Assembly: GCA_030832235.1 (NCBI GenBank)
Contig: JAURJO010000277.1
Coordinates: 1 to 14,058, forward strand
DNA length: 14,058 nt
From: Verrucomicrobiota bacterium
GTDB lineage: Bacteria; Verrucomicrobiota; Verrucomicrobiia; Opitutales; Opitutaceae
Reading direction: 5' to 3'
A program made the translations under genes and the position numbers. Below are positions 7,535-14,058 of the stretch, in pieces. A model generated the notes under the pieces. That model made no database searches. It was not told the DNA's origin and was given only the letters and a program-made list of their open reading frames with translations. Numbering within the stretch: position 1 is the first letter of the stretch; each line of letters opens with the position of its first letter.

Positions 7535-8316
7535 ACGCGCGTCCCTTGCAGGGCCGGCGGGTGGCCGTCACCCGCGCCCGCGAACAATCCCCCGAGCTCG
7601 GTGAGCGCCTGCGGGCGCTCGGCGCCGACGTGATCGAGCTGCCGTTGATCGCCGTGAAGCACGCGGCGGATCGCGAGACGCTCAACGACGTCTTCGCGGA
7701 GCTCGGCGGCTACGACTGGGCCGTCTTCACGAGTGCCAACGGCGTGAACGGTTTCTTCGAGGAGTTCCTCGCGCGGTTTGACGACATCCGCGCGCTGGGG
7801 CTGCTCCGGTTCGCGGCCGTGGGCGACACCACCGCGGCGGCCATCCGCGCCCGCCATGTCCGGGTGGAGTGTCAGCCCAAGGTGGCCACGGCGGCGGCGC
7901 TGGCCGACTCCCTCATCGCCACCGGCAGCCTCGACAGCGCGAAGATCCTGGTTGTCACCGGCAACCTGAACCGCGACGAGCTGATCGTGAAGCTCGAGGA
8001 GGCCCGCGCGATCGTGGATCGCTGCCAGGTCTACCGCACCGACAAGACCGACCTTTCGACGGATCCCGCGGCGGCGGATTTCCGCACCCGCGGCGCCGAC
8101 GCTGTCTTGTTCGCGAGCTCTTCGGCGGTGCAATCGTTCGTCGACCAGGCGGCGGCGTTGCGGCTCGCGAAGGACGCGCGGCGTCCGCTGGCGGGCAGCA
8201 TCGGGCCGCAGACCAGCGAGACGATGCGCAAGGCGGGACTGCCGGTGGATTTCGAGGCGGCGACACCCGGCCTTGACGCGCTGGTGGCCGCGCTGGTCAA
8301 AAAGCTCGGCGCATGA
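7531..8316 (+). CDS. hemD: Uroporphyrinogen-III synthase
   Basis: A 261-residue protein, the normal length. It closes and inverts ring D of hydroxymethylbilane to give uroporphyrinogen III, directly after HemC. HemD sequences are poorly conserved, but the expected landmarks are present: VAVTRAREQSPELGERLRALGA at the start (about 11-32), VFTSANGVNGFF (about 65-76), a hinge and second domain with VVTGNLNRDELIVKLE, then LFASSSAVQSFV and SIGPQTSETMRKAGL. The ATG at 7531 overlaps the hemC TGA; AAGGAG (7511-7516) lies 14 bases before it, too far for a strong Shine-Dalgarno, so coupling probably drives translation. Its own TGA overlaps the next ATG in the same way. The position after hemC supports the assignment strongly. 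Confidence 0.93.
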   Translation: MNARPLQGRRVAVTRAREQSPELGERLRALGADVIELPLIAVKHAADRETLNDVFAELGGYDWAVFTSANGVNGFFEEFLARFDDIRALGLLRFAAVGDTTAAAIRARHVRVECQPKVATAAALADSLIATGSLDSAKILVVTGNLNRDELIVKLEEARAIVDRCQVYRTDKTDLSTDPAAADFRTRGADAVLFASSSAVQSFVDQAAALRLAKDARRPLAGSIGPQTSETMRKAGLPVDFEAATPGLDALVAALVKKLGA

Positions 8317-9407
8317 AGGTACCCTTTCTCGATCTCTCGCTGCAGCACCGCGCCCTGCGCGAGCCGGCGCTCGCGGCGCTGACCGCGACCTACGACGCGA
8401 ATCGCTTCTGCCTCGGGCGGGATGTGGAGGACTTCGAGCGCAACTTCGGCGCCACACTCGGTTACCCACGGGTGCTCGGCATGAACAGCGGCACCTCGCC
8501 CCTGCACGTCGCGTGTATGGTCGCCGGTTTCGGTCCCGGCGATGAGGTCATCACGAGCCCTTTCACCTTCATCTCCTCCGCGTGGGGCATCAGCTACACG
8601 GGGGCGACGCCCGTCTTTGCGGATATCGAGGAGGGCACCTTCAATCTGGATCCGGCGGCGCTGGCGGCGGCGGTGACGCCGCGCACCAAGGGGATCATCA
8701 TCGTGCACCTCTTCGGGCAGCCCGCGCGGATGGACGAGATCCTCGCCGTGGCGCGGCGACACAACCTCGTGGTGATCGAGGACTGCGCACAGGCGGTCGG
8801 CGCCCGTTACCGGGGCACACCGGTCGGCCTGCTGGGGGACGCTGGTACTTTCAGTTTTTACCCGACCAAAAACCTCGGTGCTTGCGGGGAGGGCGGCGCG
8901 TTCGTCTCACGCCACGGGGAATGGCAGACCCGCGCGCGTCATATCCGCGTGCACGGTTCCGACCGCCGCTACCACCACGACATAGTCGGTGGGAACTTCC
9001 GCATGGACGGCTTCCAGGGCGCGCTGCTGAACGTGAAGCTGCCGCACCTCGCGACCTGGACTGCCCGCCGGCAGGCAATTGCCGCACGTTACCTCGCGGG
9101 AATCCGACTTGCGGATACGCTACTGCCGGCGCAGACGGACTACGGGCGGTCGGTGTTTCATCAATTCACTCTGCGGCACCCGCGTCGCGATGCGTTGCGC
9201 GAGCACCTGGCGAAGCGCGAGGTTGGAACCGACCTGATTTATCCGGTGCCGTTACACCTGCAGAAATGCTACGCGGGGCTGAGCCGCGGTCCAGGGTCCT
9301 TCCCAGTGGCGGAGCGCGCGGCGGCCAATTGCGTCAGCCTGCCGATCTTCCCCGAGCTTACCGACGAGCAGGTCGACCACGTGATTTCCGCGGTCAACGC
9401 GTTCTAG
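8313..9407 (+). CDS. DegT/DnrJ/EryC1/StrS family PLP-dependent aminotransferase
   Basis: A 364-residue fold-type I PLP enzyme of the nucleotide-sugar aminotransferase family. The PLP lysine is K186 in FYPTKNLGACGEGGAF; D157 in IEDCAQAVGA would bind the pyridine nitrogen; NSGTSPLHVA (58-67) forms the phosphate-binding turn; DEVITSPFTFISS (77-89) is a family signature. Members usually transfer an amino group from glutamate to a keto-sugar nucleotide for lipopolysaccharide, glycans or antibiotics. No sugar-nucleotide gene lies nearby, so the substrate cannot be read from context. The ATG overlaps the hemD stop (ATGA) and trpF follows after 22 bases, so it is likely in the hem transcript. All key residues are intact. 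Some family members are sugar dehydratases or oxygenase-like, but the conserved lysine favours an aminotransferase. Confidence 0.92.
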   Translation: MKVPFLDLSLQHRALREPALAALTATYDANRFCLGRDVEDFERNFGATLGYPRVLGMNSGTSPLHVACMVAGFGPGDEVITSPFTFISSAWGISYTGATPVFADIEEGTFNLDPAALAAAVTPRTKGIIIVHLFGQPARMDEILAVARRHNLVVIEDCAQAVGARYRGTPVGLLGDAGTFSFYPTKNLGACGEGGAFVSRHGEWQTRARHIRVHGSDRRYHHDIVGGNFRMDGFQGALLNVKLPHLATWTARRQAIAARYLAGIRLADTLLPAQTDYGRSVFHQFTLRHPRRDALREHLAKREVGTDLIYPVPLHLQKCYAGLSRGPGSFPVAERAAANCVSLPIFPELTDEQVDHVISAVNAF

Positions 9408-9429
9408 AGCGGCGCGCGTTTTCTCCCCC

Positions 9430-10098
9430 ATGGTCGCCGGCGTCCGTCTCAAGGTCTGCGGTCTAACCTCGCTGGTGGACGCGGAGGCGGCCGACCGCTG
9501 CGGGGCTGACTATCTGGGATTCATCCTGCATCCGCGTTCCCCGCGTTTCCTGCCGCTGGCGCAGTTTACCGCGATGGCGGCGCGTCTGCCGGAGCGTCGC
9601 CGGGTTGCGGTCTCAGTCGAGCCGTCCGTGGAAGACTTGTCCGCAATGACCGGGGCTGGATTCGATTTTTTCCAAATCCACTTCAGCGTCGGCATCGACC
9701 CCGCACGCCTAACGGAGTGGGCGAAAATCACGGGCCGGGAGCGCCTCTGGCTCGCGCCAAAACTACCACCCGAGGCGGACGTTCCCGCAGATGTACTGGC
9801 GGCGGCGGGAACGGTCTTGATGGATACGTTTCACGCATCCGGCTTCGGCGGATCCGGCCTCACGGGGGACTGGGCCAAATTCGCGCGGCATCGGGTCGCG
9901 TTTCCGGATCACGCGTGGATTCTCGCGGGCGGACTCAACGAGACCAACATCGGGGCCGCCTTGGCCGCCAGCGGCCCGCGAATCGTGGATGTAAATAGTG
10001 GAGTGGAGTCCTCCCCAGGGGTGAAGGACGAGGCCAAGCTCAGACGCTTCACGGAAGCCATGCGCGCGGCCGCCGGGGCGGGACGCGGCGGAGTCTAG
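9430..10098 (+). CDS. trpF: Phosphoribosylanthranilate isomerase
   Basis: A 222-residue single-domain beta/alpha barrel that converts N-(5-phosphoribosyl)anthranilate to the deoxyribulose form in tryptophan synthesis. The general base is C10 in LKVCGLTS and the general acid is D132 in LMDTFHASGFGGSG. The phosphate sites ILAGGLNETNI (164-174) and DVNSGVESSPGVKD (187-200) are recognisable. Some positions diverge: FQIHF replaces the usual QLHG, and VNSG replaces VSSG. No other trp gene is nearby, so the pathway is scattered. It ends with TAG at 10096-10098, which overlaps the stop of the opposing ogt. The start is preceded by TTTTCTCCCCC rather than a Shine-Dalgarno. The active-site residues are present, so it should be functional. 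Confidence 0.93.
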   Translation: MVAGVRLKVCGLTSLVDAEAADRCGADYLGFILHPRSPRFLPLAQFTAMAARLPERRRVAVSVEPSVEDLSAMTGAGFDFFQIHFSVGIDPARLTEWAKITGRERLWLAPKLPPEADVPADVLAAAGTVLMDTFHASGFGGSGLTGDWAKFARHRVAFPDHAWILAGGLNETNIGAALAASGPRIVDVNSGVESSPGVKDEAKLRRFTEAMRAAAGAGRGGV

Positions 10099-10625
10099 AG
10101 CAAGGCGGGCGGCAGCGCGCCTTCGAGCTCCAGGAGCTGGCGCTTGATGGTGGTCCCGTAGGCGAAACCCGTGAGCGCGCCGTCGGACCGGATGACGCGG
10201 TGACACGGGACTATAACACAGAGCGGGTTGGAGGCGTTGGCGCTGCCCACGGCCCTCGCCGCGCCGGGACGACCCACCTCCGCGGCGAGATCCCCGTAGC
10301 TGGTCGTCTCTCCGTACGGGATGCGTGTGAGCTCTTCCCACACTCGCCGTTGGAACCAAGTGCCGCGGGGGACGAGCTTCAGCGCAAACCGGCGCCGGCG
10401 TCCCGCGAAGTAATCTTCGAGCTGGTTCCTTGCTTCGCGCGTCGCGGCGGGATCACGGGTCAGAGCGGCCCCCGGGTTTTTCGCCGCGAGAACCAATTCC
10501 TTGCCGAAAACGGCGGAGGCCAGTGCTCCCTTGGCGTCGACTGCCACGGTGAACGGCCCGCAAGGGGTGGCGAAAGTGTCGAAACGCAGCGCGTCGACGG
10601 GACGGGCTGGACGGGCGGCGGGCAT
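10095..10625 (-). CDS. ogt: Methylated-DNA--[protein]-cysteine S-methyltransferase
   Basis: A 176-residue DNA repair protein that transfers the alkyl group from O6-alkylguanine to its own cysteine, once per molecule. The acceptor is C141 in IVPCHRVI. FQRRVWEELTRIPYGETTSYGDLA (about 91-114) is the DNA-binding helix region, and RAVGSANASNPL carries the arginine finger and asparagine hinge. GFAYGTTIKRQLLELEGA closes the fold; GFAYG is slightly unlike the common GFAGG. The N-terminal domain is complete but divergent. No Ada regulatory domain is fused, so this is the stand-alone Ogt type. The ATG overlaps the stop of the DUF2237 gene by one base (TGATG), suggesting coupled translation, and its stop overlaps trpF by four bases. 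Confidence 0.95.
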   Translation of the reverse strand: MPAARPARPVDALRFDTFATPCGPFTVAVDAKGALASAVFGKELVLAAKNPGAALTRDPAATREARNQLEDYFAGRRRRFALKLVPRGTWFQRRVWEELTRIPYGETTSYGDLAAEVGRPGAARAVGSANASNPLCVIVPCHRVIRSDGALTGFAYGTTIKRQLLELEGALPPALL

Positions 10626-10996
10626 CAGGCTGTGGCGTGTTCCCGCAGGCGTTCCAGCGGGATGATCTCAAGGGTCCTCTCGTGGGTTGCGGAAAGGATA
10701 AGAGGTGCCGGCGTGCCCTGGTCAGCAGCCTCCAGCCAGCGCGACGCGCACACGCACCAGCGGTCACCCGGGCGCAGTCCAGGGAATTGATATTCCGGCC
10801 GCGGGGTCGAGAGGTCGTTACCGGCGGCGCGGCTCGCCGCGAGGAACTCCGCCGTGACCTCGACGCAGACCGTGTGGCAGCCGGTGTCGGACGCGCAGGT
10901 GTCGCAGCGGCCGTTGCGGAAATAGCCCGTGAGCGGCGCCTCGGAGCACGGGCGGAGCGGACCGCCGAGGACGTTGCGCGAGGGCAGGGGATTCAT
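10625..10996 (-). CDS. DUF2237 family protein
   Basis: A 123-residue cytosolic protein matching the DUF2237 family from my knowledge of it. The typical N-terminal NVLGGPLRPCSEAPLTGYFR is followed by a cysteine-rich segment (C31, C34, C40, C44) containing GCHTVCVEVT, the family core NDLSTPRPEYQFPGLRPGDRW, and CVCASRWLEA (C81, C83). It ends with LILSATHERTLEIIPL. The clustered cysteines could bind a metal, but that is inference and no function is established for the family. There is no signal peptide or membrane segment. It is the first gene of a two-gene unit with ogt (one-base overlap TGATG), divergent from the YqeY gene across 54 bases. The pairing with a DNA alkylation repair gene may be a hint to function or chance. 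Confidence 0.88.
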   Translation of the reverse strand: MNPLPSRNVLGGPLRPCSEAPLTGYFRNGRCDTCASDTGCHTVCVEVTAEFLAASRAAGNDLSTPRPEYQFPGLRPGDRWCVCASRWLEAADQGTPAPLILSATHERTLEIIPLERLREHATA

Positions 10997-11050
10997 CGGT
11001 GCGATGAGATCACGGTTGCGCCCGGCGATGCACGTTCAGATTTTTCCGAG

Positions 11051-11500
11051 ATGTCTCCCCTCTACGATTCCCTCCGCGCCGACATCGTGACCGCCATGAA
11101 GGCCCGCGATGCCGCGACGACGACCGCTTTGCGCACTGCCGATGCCGCGGTGAAGCGCGCCGCGATGGACGGCAACAAGGAGATTGATGATGCCCTCGTG
11201 GTCGCGACCTTGCGCAAGGCGGTAAAGAATCTGGCCGACGCTCGGTTGGAGTTCGAGAAAGGCGGCCGTGCCGACCTGGTCGCGGCAAACGACGCCGAGA
11301 TCCGCGTCTTGGAGAAGTACCTGCCGAAGGGAATCGACGGCGCGCGGCTCGAGGCGCTGATCGCCGCGGCGATCGCCGAGACCGGAGCGCAGTCGAAAAA
11401 GGAGATGGGCAAGGTGATCGGAGCGCTCAAGAAGCACCCCGACGCCGGCCTGATCGACTTCGGCGCCGTTAGTAAACAGGTGCAGGCCAAATTGCCCTGA
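11051..11500 (+). CDS. yqeY: GatB/YqeY domain-containing protein
   Basis: A 149-residue protein, the normal length for stand-alone YqeY. It is predicted to be mostly helical: an N-terminal helical domain (SLRADIVTAMKARDAATTTALRTADAAVKR) and a C-terminal domain related to the tail of the GatB amidotransferase subunit, with KYLPKGIDGARLEALI and the signature SKKEMGKVIGALKKHP. The GatB tail contacts tRNA, so a tRNA-related role is often suggested, but stand-alone YqeY is not functionally settled. The ATG at 11051 is chosen because similarity begins there; the frame is open further upstream, but that part lies antisense to the DUF2237 gene. GATTTTTCC precedes the start instead of a Shine-Dalgarno. 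The OPT transporter gene converges on it 47 bases downstream. Confidence 0.93.
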   Translation: MSPLYDSLRADIVTAMKARDAATTTALRTADAAVKRAAMDGNKEIDDALVVATLRKAVKNLADARLEFEKGGRADLVAANDAEIRVLEKYLPKGIDGARLEALIAAAIAETGAQSKKEMGKVIGALKKHPDAGLIDFGAVSKQVQAKLP

Positions 11501-11507
11501 GGTCCTG

Positions 11508-11534
11508 CCGGGTGGGCGTAGCCCCAAACGCCGG
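11508..11534. terminator. GC-rich hairpin between convergent yqeY and OPT genes, possible bidirectional terminator
   Basis: CCGG-GT-GGGC (11508-11517) can fold on GCCC (11521-11524), AC (11528-11529) and CCGG (11531-11534) with a GTA loop and a small bulge. It sits in the 47-base gap between two facing stop codons, where a shared terminator is expected. There is no T-run on either strand, so the call is tentative. Confidence 0.3.
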
Positions 11535-11547
11535 GCTTGGCGGTGCG

Positions 11548-13536
11548 TCAGCCGAGGAGGACGTTGACGAGGGCGTTGCCGATTCCGACGAGTGCAGCGC
11601 CGGAGATCAGGCCCGCGCAGATCGGTTCGCAGCCCTCGACCCAGAACTCGTGTTGTTTCGAGCCGGGAGCGGGGTTCTTCCGGCCGTGCCACCAGAAGAT
11701 GAGCGCGCCAATCCACATCGCGAAACAGGACTCCGGCGGGAGCACCACGCCGAGTCCCACGGAGACGGCGGAAATGGGGAAGCGCCCCTTGGTCCGGATG
11801 CGCAGCACCTCGAAGGTGATGGCGGCGACGGCGGCGACAGCCATCGAGACGAGCGCGGAGGCGGGCAGGTTGTTGAAGCCGCGTGCGATGAGGTCGGCCA
11901 CCCCCTTCCACTGCAGAGCCGCGGGCATCGCGAACTGCTCGGACACGATGGTCGACACCGAGCGTACGCCGTTTTTGTCGGGCGGCAGGAAGAGCAGATA
12001 GAAGAGCGGCGTGGACGCGATGGCGCCGGCGATGATGCCGATCACATGGCCGATCGCCTGCTGACGCGGTTTCGCGCCGAGCATGTAGCCGGGCTTGATG
12101 TCGGACAGCAGGTTGGCGGCGTTGGATGCGATCTCGGCGGTCATGCCGGCCGGGATCAAATTACTCGCCGGGTTGGAGCGATCCACCGCACCCATCGTGA
12201 ACTGCGTGATCTTCGAGAGTGCGCCGGTCGGCGTCCAGGAGGTGAGCGCCATCGAGTTGGTGCAGATCACCGTGAGCACGAAAATCAGGGGCAGGGACAG
12301 CAGCGCGAGAAGCCATGGGACGCCGAAGAACTCGTGTGTGATCCAAGCGCCGATGACGCTGAAGATCGGAACGCCGACCCATGACATCCAGAGTGGCAAC
12401 TCGATGTCCCGGAGCGGGTCGTCGCCCGCGGGTTCCGCGGCCTTCCGTCCGCGCAGGGACTTGAGTGCGTTGGTGAAAAGATCGGGCTTGGCGGCCAGGC
12501 TCACGAGCGATCCGACGACCATCATGGTGACGCCCCACCAGAGAGACCATTGGTTGACGATCTCGGCGCGGGTGATGTTCACGATCGCACCGCTTGGCGA
12601 AGTGTAGGACTTGATGTCGCCACGCTGGATCATGATCGGCGCCAGCACCGCGAAATTGATGAACGCTCCGAGGACGCAGCTCGTCGCGATGCGGATGCCC
12701 ATCAGTCCGCCGACGCCGAGCATGGCGGCGTCGAGAGTGAGCCGCAGACCGAGTTGGCGGATGTCAGTGCCGAGGATCTTCGGCGTCCAGAGGTGAAGTT
12801 TAGCGGCCAGCGTGTAGTAGTAGGTGTCCAGCCGCTCGTTGAGGTGCCATGGCTCCTTCATTCCCGCCCATTGGTCGAGGCGCAGGAGCTTGAACTGGAT
12901 GAGCTTCATCCAGCCGTCGCTGGTGATCGTCTGGTAAAGGCCCGTCCAGATCGCGGTGAAGGCTAGTAGTCGGGCCTTGAACATGCCCGACTGCGCCTGG
13001 CCGGTGTAGAGCGCATCGAGCACGACTCCGCAGGCGCGACCCTCGGGGAAGGGGAGTTGATCCTCGTTGATGAAGCGGCGCTTCATCGGAAACGCGACGA
13101 GCACACCGAGGGTCGAGATGACAACGTTCCAGATGATCATCTGCCACCACGGCACGATCTTTCCGGTGACCAGCATGTAGGCCGCCATGCTCGAGATGAG
13201 CGGCGTGATCATGTAGCCGGCGGCGGTGGCGATGGACTGCGTGCAGTTGTTCTCGAGGATCGTGAAATCGGAGATGATACCGCTGCGCGCGAGAGTGCGG
13301 AAAATCGCGAACGCGAGGATTACGGAAGTGAGGCCGACACCGATTGAGATTCCAGTCTTCCCGCCGATGTAAAGCGCGGTGGCGGAGAGGATGCCGCCGA
13401 GGATGAAACCCGTAGCGGCGGAGCGCAGCGTCAGCTGGGGCACCTCACCGCGGTAGATGTTCTCAAACCACCAGCGGTCCTTCTGTGATCTTGTCCAGTT
13501 GCTGATCTGATCTTCAGAGAGCTGTTTCAGAGGCAT
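11548..13536 (-). CDS. OPT family oligopeptide transporter
   Basis: A 662-residue polytopic inner-membrane protein. Many hydrophobic segments are visible; the first four lie near residues 38-58, 62-80, 100-122 and 130-150, and the last group near 560-660. OPT signatures are present: ENNCTQSIATAAGY (95-108), LPFPEGRACG (161-170), and from about 452 a long loop with NLLSDIKPGYMLGAKPRQQ, matching the family's D-[IL]-K-x-G motif. OPT proteins are proton-coupled carriers of oligopeptides or metal chelates (yellow-stripe type); the substrate cannot be told from sequence. The length fits the bacterial subfamily. It faces yqeY at its 3' end and is divergent from the secreted-protein gene. The start at 13536 has TTTTATTTC upstream but no Shine-Dalgarno. 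No binding-protein gene is adjacent, consistent with a secondary transporter. Confidence 0.95.
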   Translation of the reverse strand: MPLKQLSEDQISNWTRSQKDRWWFENIYRGEVPQLTLRSAATGFILGGILSATALYIGGKTGISIGVGLTSVILAFAIFRTLARSGIISDFTILENNCTQSIATAAGYMITPLISSMAAYMLVTGKIVPWWQMIIWNVVISTLGVLVAFPMKRRFINEDQLPFPEGRACGVVLDALYTGQAQSGMFKARLLAFTAIWTGLYQTITSDGWMKLIQFKLLRLDQWAGMKEPWHLNERLDTYYYTLAAKLHLWTPKILGTDIRQLGLRLTLDAAMLGVGGLMGIRIATSCVLGAFINFAVLAPIMIQRGDIKSYTSPSGAIVNITRAEIVNQWSLWWGVTMMVVGSLVSLAAKPDLFTNALKSLRGRKAAEPAGDDPLRDIELPLWMSWVGVPIFSVIGAWITHEFFGVPWLLALLSLPLIFVLTVICTNSMALTSWTPTGALSKITQFTMGAVDRSNPASNLIPAGMTAEIASNAANLLSDIKPGYMLGAKPRQQAIGHVIGIIAGAIASTPLFYLLFLPPDKNGVRSVSTIVSEQFAMPAALQWKGVADLIARGFNNLPASALVSMAVAAVAAITFEVLRIRTKGRFPISAVSVGLGVVLPPESCFAMWIGALIFWWHGRKNPAPGSKQHEFWVEGCEPICAGLISGAALVGIGNALVNVLLG

Positions 13537-13612
13537 GTTAGTTCGCTGAAATAAAACTGCAGGGAGCGCGAGAGTGCGGTTGTTGGAGTCAAACCTGCGT
13601 GTTGGTGGGTTA

Positions 13613-13640
13613 ACTATATTGTGGAACCAATTGATCGAAA
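13613..13640 (-). promoter_or_regulatory. Candidate promoter of the OPT transporter gene
   Basis: Read on the minus strand, TATAGT (13618-13613) matches five of six -10 bases. TTTCGA (13640-13635) matches three of six -35 bases at a 16-base spacing. Initiation would fall near 13606, leaving a leader of about 70 bases. The -10 is good and the -35 weak. Confidence 0.35.
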
Positions 13641-13679
13641 GATACTTAAATAATTAATAAGATCGCTCGGTGCGTGCTT

Positions 13680-13706
13680 GGGTGGGTGAACGGTGGGAGT
13701 GAAGGG
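13680..13706 (+). other. G-run cluster, possible relaxed G-quadruplex
   Basis: Four GGG runs (13680-13682, 13684-13686, 13695-13697, 13704-13706) are separated by loops of 1, 8 and 6 bases, with a fifth GGG at 13719-13721. One loop is slightly longer than the usual seven-base limit. Confidence 0.3.
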
Positions 13707-13719
13707 TTAGCTTTAGTTG

Positions 13720-13784
13720 GGTAGTCGACAAATCCCTAGCGCGAATCGGTGGCATATTTTTGTAAATTTCTGTTGCCGACTACC
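13720..13784. repeat. Imperfect 12-bp inverted repeat in the intergenic region
   Basis: GGTAGTCGACAA (13720-13731) and TTGCCGACTACC (13773-13784) are reverse complements at 11 of 12 positions, separated by 41 bases that include an AT-rich core (TATTTTTGTAAATTT). The arrangement would suit paired regulator half-sites or a large hairpin. Confidence 0.5.
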
Positions 13785-13890
13785 GTTTCGAGTCGTCTGG
13801 TTGATGAGTCAGAGGGGATAGCGTGGAAAGCCAGTCCTTCGCGTTTCCTCAAAATAGTCGTAGTACATCAACCAAACAGCTTATTTCCCT

Positions 13891-14058
13891 ATGAAAACTC
13901 GGTCCTTGATTGTAGCCGCCCTCGTGGCGCTTTCTTCCTCGTTCGCCGTTGCCCAAGATGCGGCGATCTCCGCCGAACTCGCCCAGCAGGTGCAGCAGGC
14001 GGCCGCCGCCGGTAACGTGCAGGCTGCTGCGCAGCTAGCGCAGCAGAAGCCTGCCGCC
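13891..14058 (+). CDS. Secreted Ala/Gln-rich protein of unknown function, N-terminal part (cut by window edge)
   Basis: Fifty-six codons are visible and the frame is still open at the window end. MKTRSLIVAALVALSSSFAVAQ is a clear Sec signal peptide: basic start, hydrophobic core, and AVA before a likely cleavage at A21/Q22. The mature part that can be seen is very rich in Ala and Gln (AQQVQQAAAAGNVQAAAQLA), probably helical, and has no cysteine. I do not recognise the family. The ATG is preceded by TTATTTCCCT, the same type of pyrimidine tract seen at several other starts here. The gene is divergent from the OPT transporter. Confidence 0.75.
   Translation, partial: MKTRSLIVAALVALSSSFAVAQDAAISAELAQQVQQAAAAGNVQAAAQLAQQKPAA

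Larger units (their letters stand above)
13537..13890. other. Low-GC intergenic region between divergent genes
   Basis: This 354-base stretch separates the OPT gene (-) from the secreted-protein gene (+). It is visibly AT-richer than the rest of the window, especially 13611-13670, as expected for regulatory DNA. It holds a possible OPT promoter, a G-run cluster, a 12-base imperfect inverted repeat, and a T-rich tract before the last ATG. I see no coding sequence in it, no tRNA, and no clear promoter for the rightward gene. Confidence 0.7.

Noticed and set aside
7429..8469. A 346-codon minus-strand open frame across hemC-hemD-degT
   Set aside because: Low-complexity Arg/Gly/Ala composition and complete overlap with three well-supported genes.
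9396..9422. AACGCG / CGCGTT stem followed by TTTTC before trpF as a terminator
   Set aside because: Only six pairs, a 13-base loop, and the T-run is partly used in the stem; more likely the T-rich start-codon element.
11512..12384. A 290-codon plus-strand open frame opposite the OPT transporter gene
   Set aside because: Charged, low-complexity composition without motifs, antisense to a transporter with clear family signatures.

Overview
The window is GC-rich bacterial chromosome with densely packed genes. Paired genes for a PSD1-type cytochrome-c-like protein (DUF1549/DUF1553) and a Tat-exported DUF1501 protein point to the PVC superphylum. Together with ordinary biosynthesis genes, high GC and mostly missing Shine-Dalgarno sites, this suggests Verrucomicrobiota, possibly an Opitutales relative. 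That placement is inferred from gene content, not from a marker tree.

Layout. (1) 1-4652, + strand: the 3' end of a DUF1501 gene, a full PSD1 gene (116-3148) and a second, complete DUF1501 gene (3168-4652). The two DUF1501 C-termini are closely alike, so the window enters a tandem array of PSD1/DUF1501 units midway. (2) 4653-5075: no protein gene, but a clear small bacterial SRP RNA (about 4808-4908) with a U-tail, then a terminator-like hairpin just before ilvN. (3) 5076-6612: ilvN and ilvC (branched-chain amino acids), closed by a strong intrinsic terminator at 6640-6672. (4) 6677-10098: hemC, hemD, a DegT-family PLP aminotransferase and trpF. hemC/hemD and hemD/aminotransferase overlap by four bases, so translation is probably coupled. 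(5) 10095-10996, - strand: a DUF2237 gene and ogt, overlapping by one base; ogt shares a CTAG stop tetramer with convergent trpF. (6) 11051-11500: a YqeY-family gene, convergent with an OPT-family transporter (11548-13536, -). (7) 13537-13890: a lower-GC intergenic region with an inverted repeat and a G-run cluster. (8) 13891-end: the start of a secreted Ala/Gln-rich protein, cut by the window edge.

How the genes work together. The PSD1/DUF1501 pair is exported and looks like a poorly characterised envelope redox or hydrolase module. IlvN regulates acetohydroxyacid synthase, whose large subunit is not in the window, and IlvC does the next step. HemC and HemD make uroporphyrinogen III, the tetrapyrrole precursor that c-type cytochromes ultimately need. 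TrpF does one tryptophan step away from the rest of the trp genes.

The most notable non-coding signals are the SRP RNA, a terminator ending four bases before the hemC ATG (overlapping a possible hemC promoter), and a recurrent T-rich/pyrimidine tract just upstream of start codons where a Shine-Dalgarno would be expected. No mobile element, CRISPR array or tRNA was seen. I did not find a defence system or other clearly new multi-gene system.
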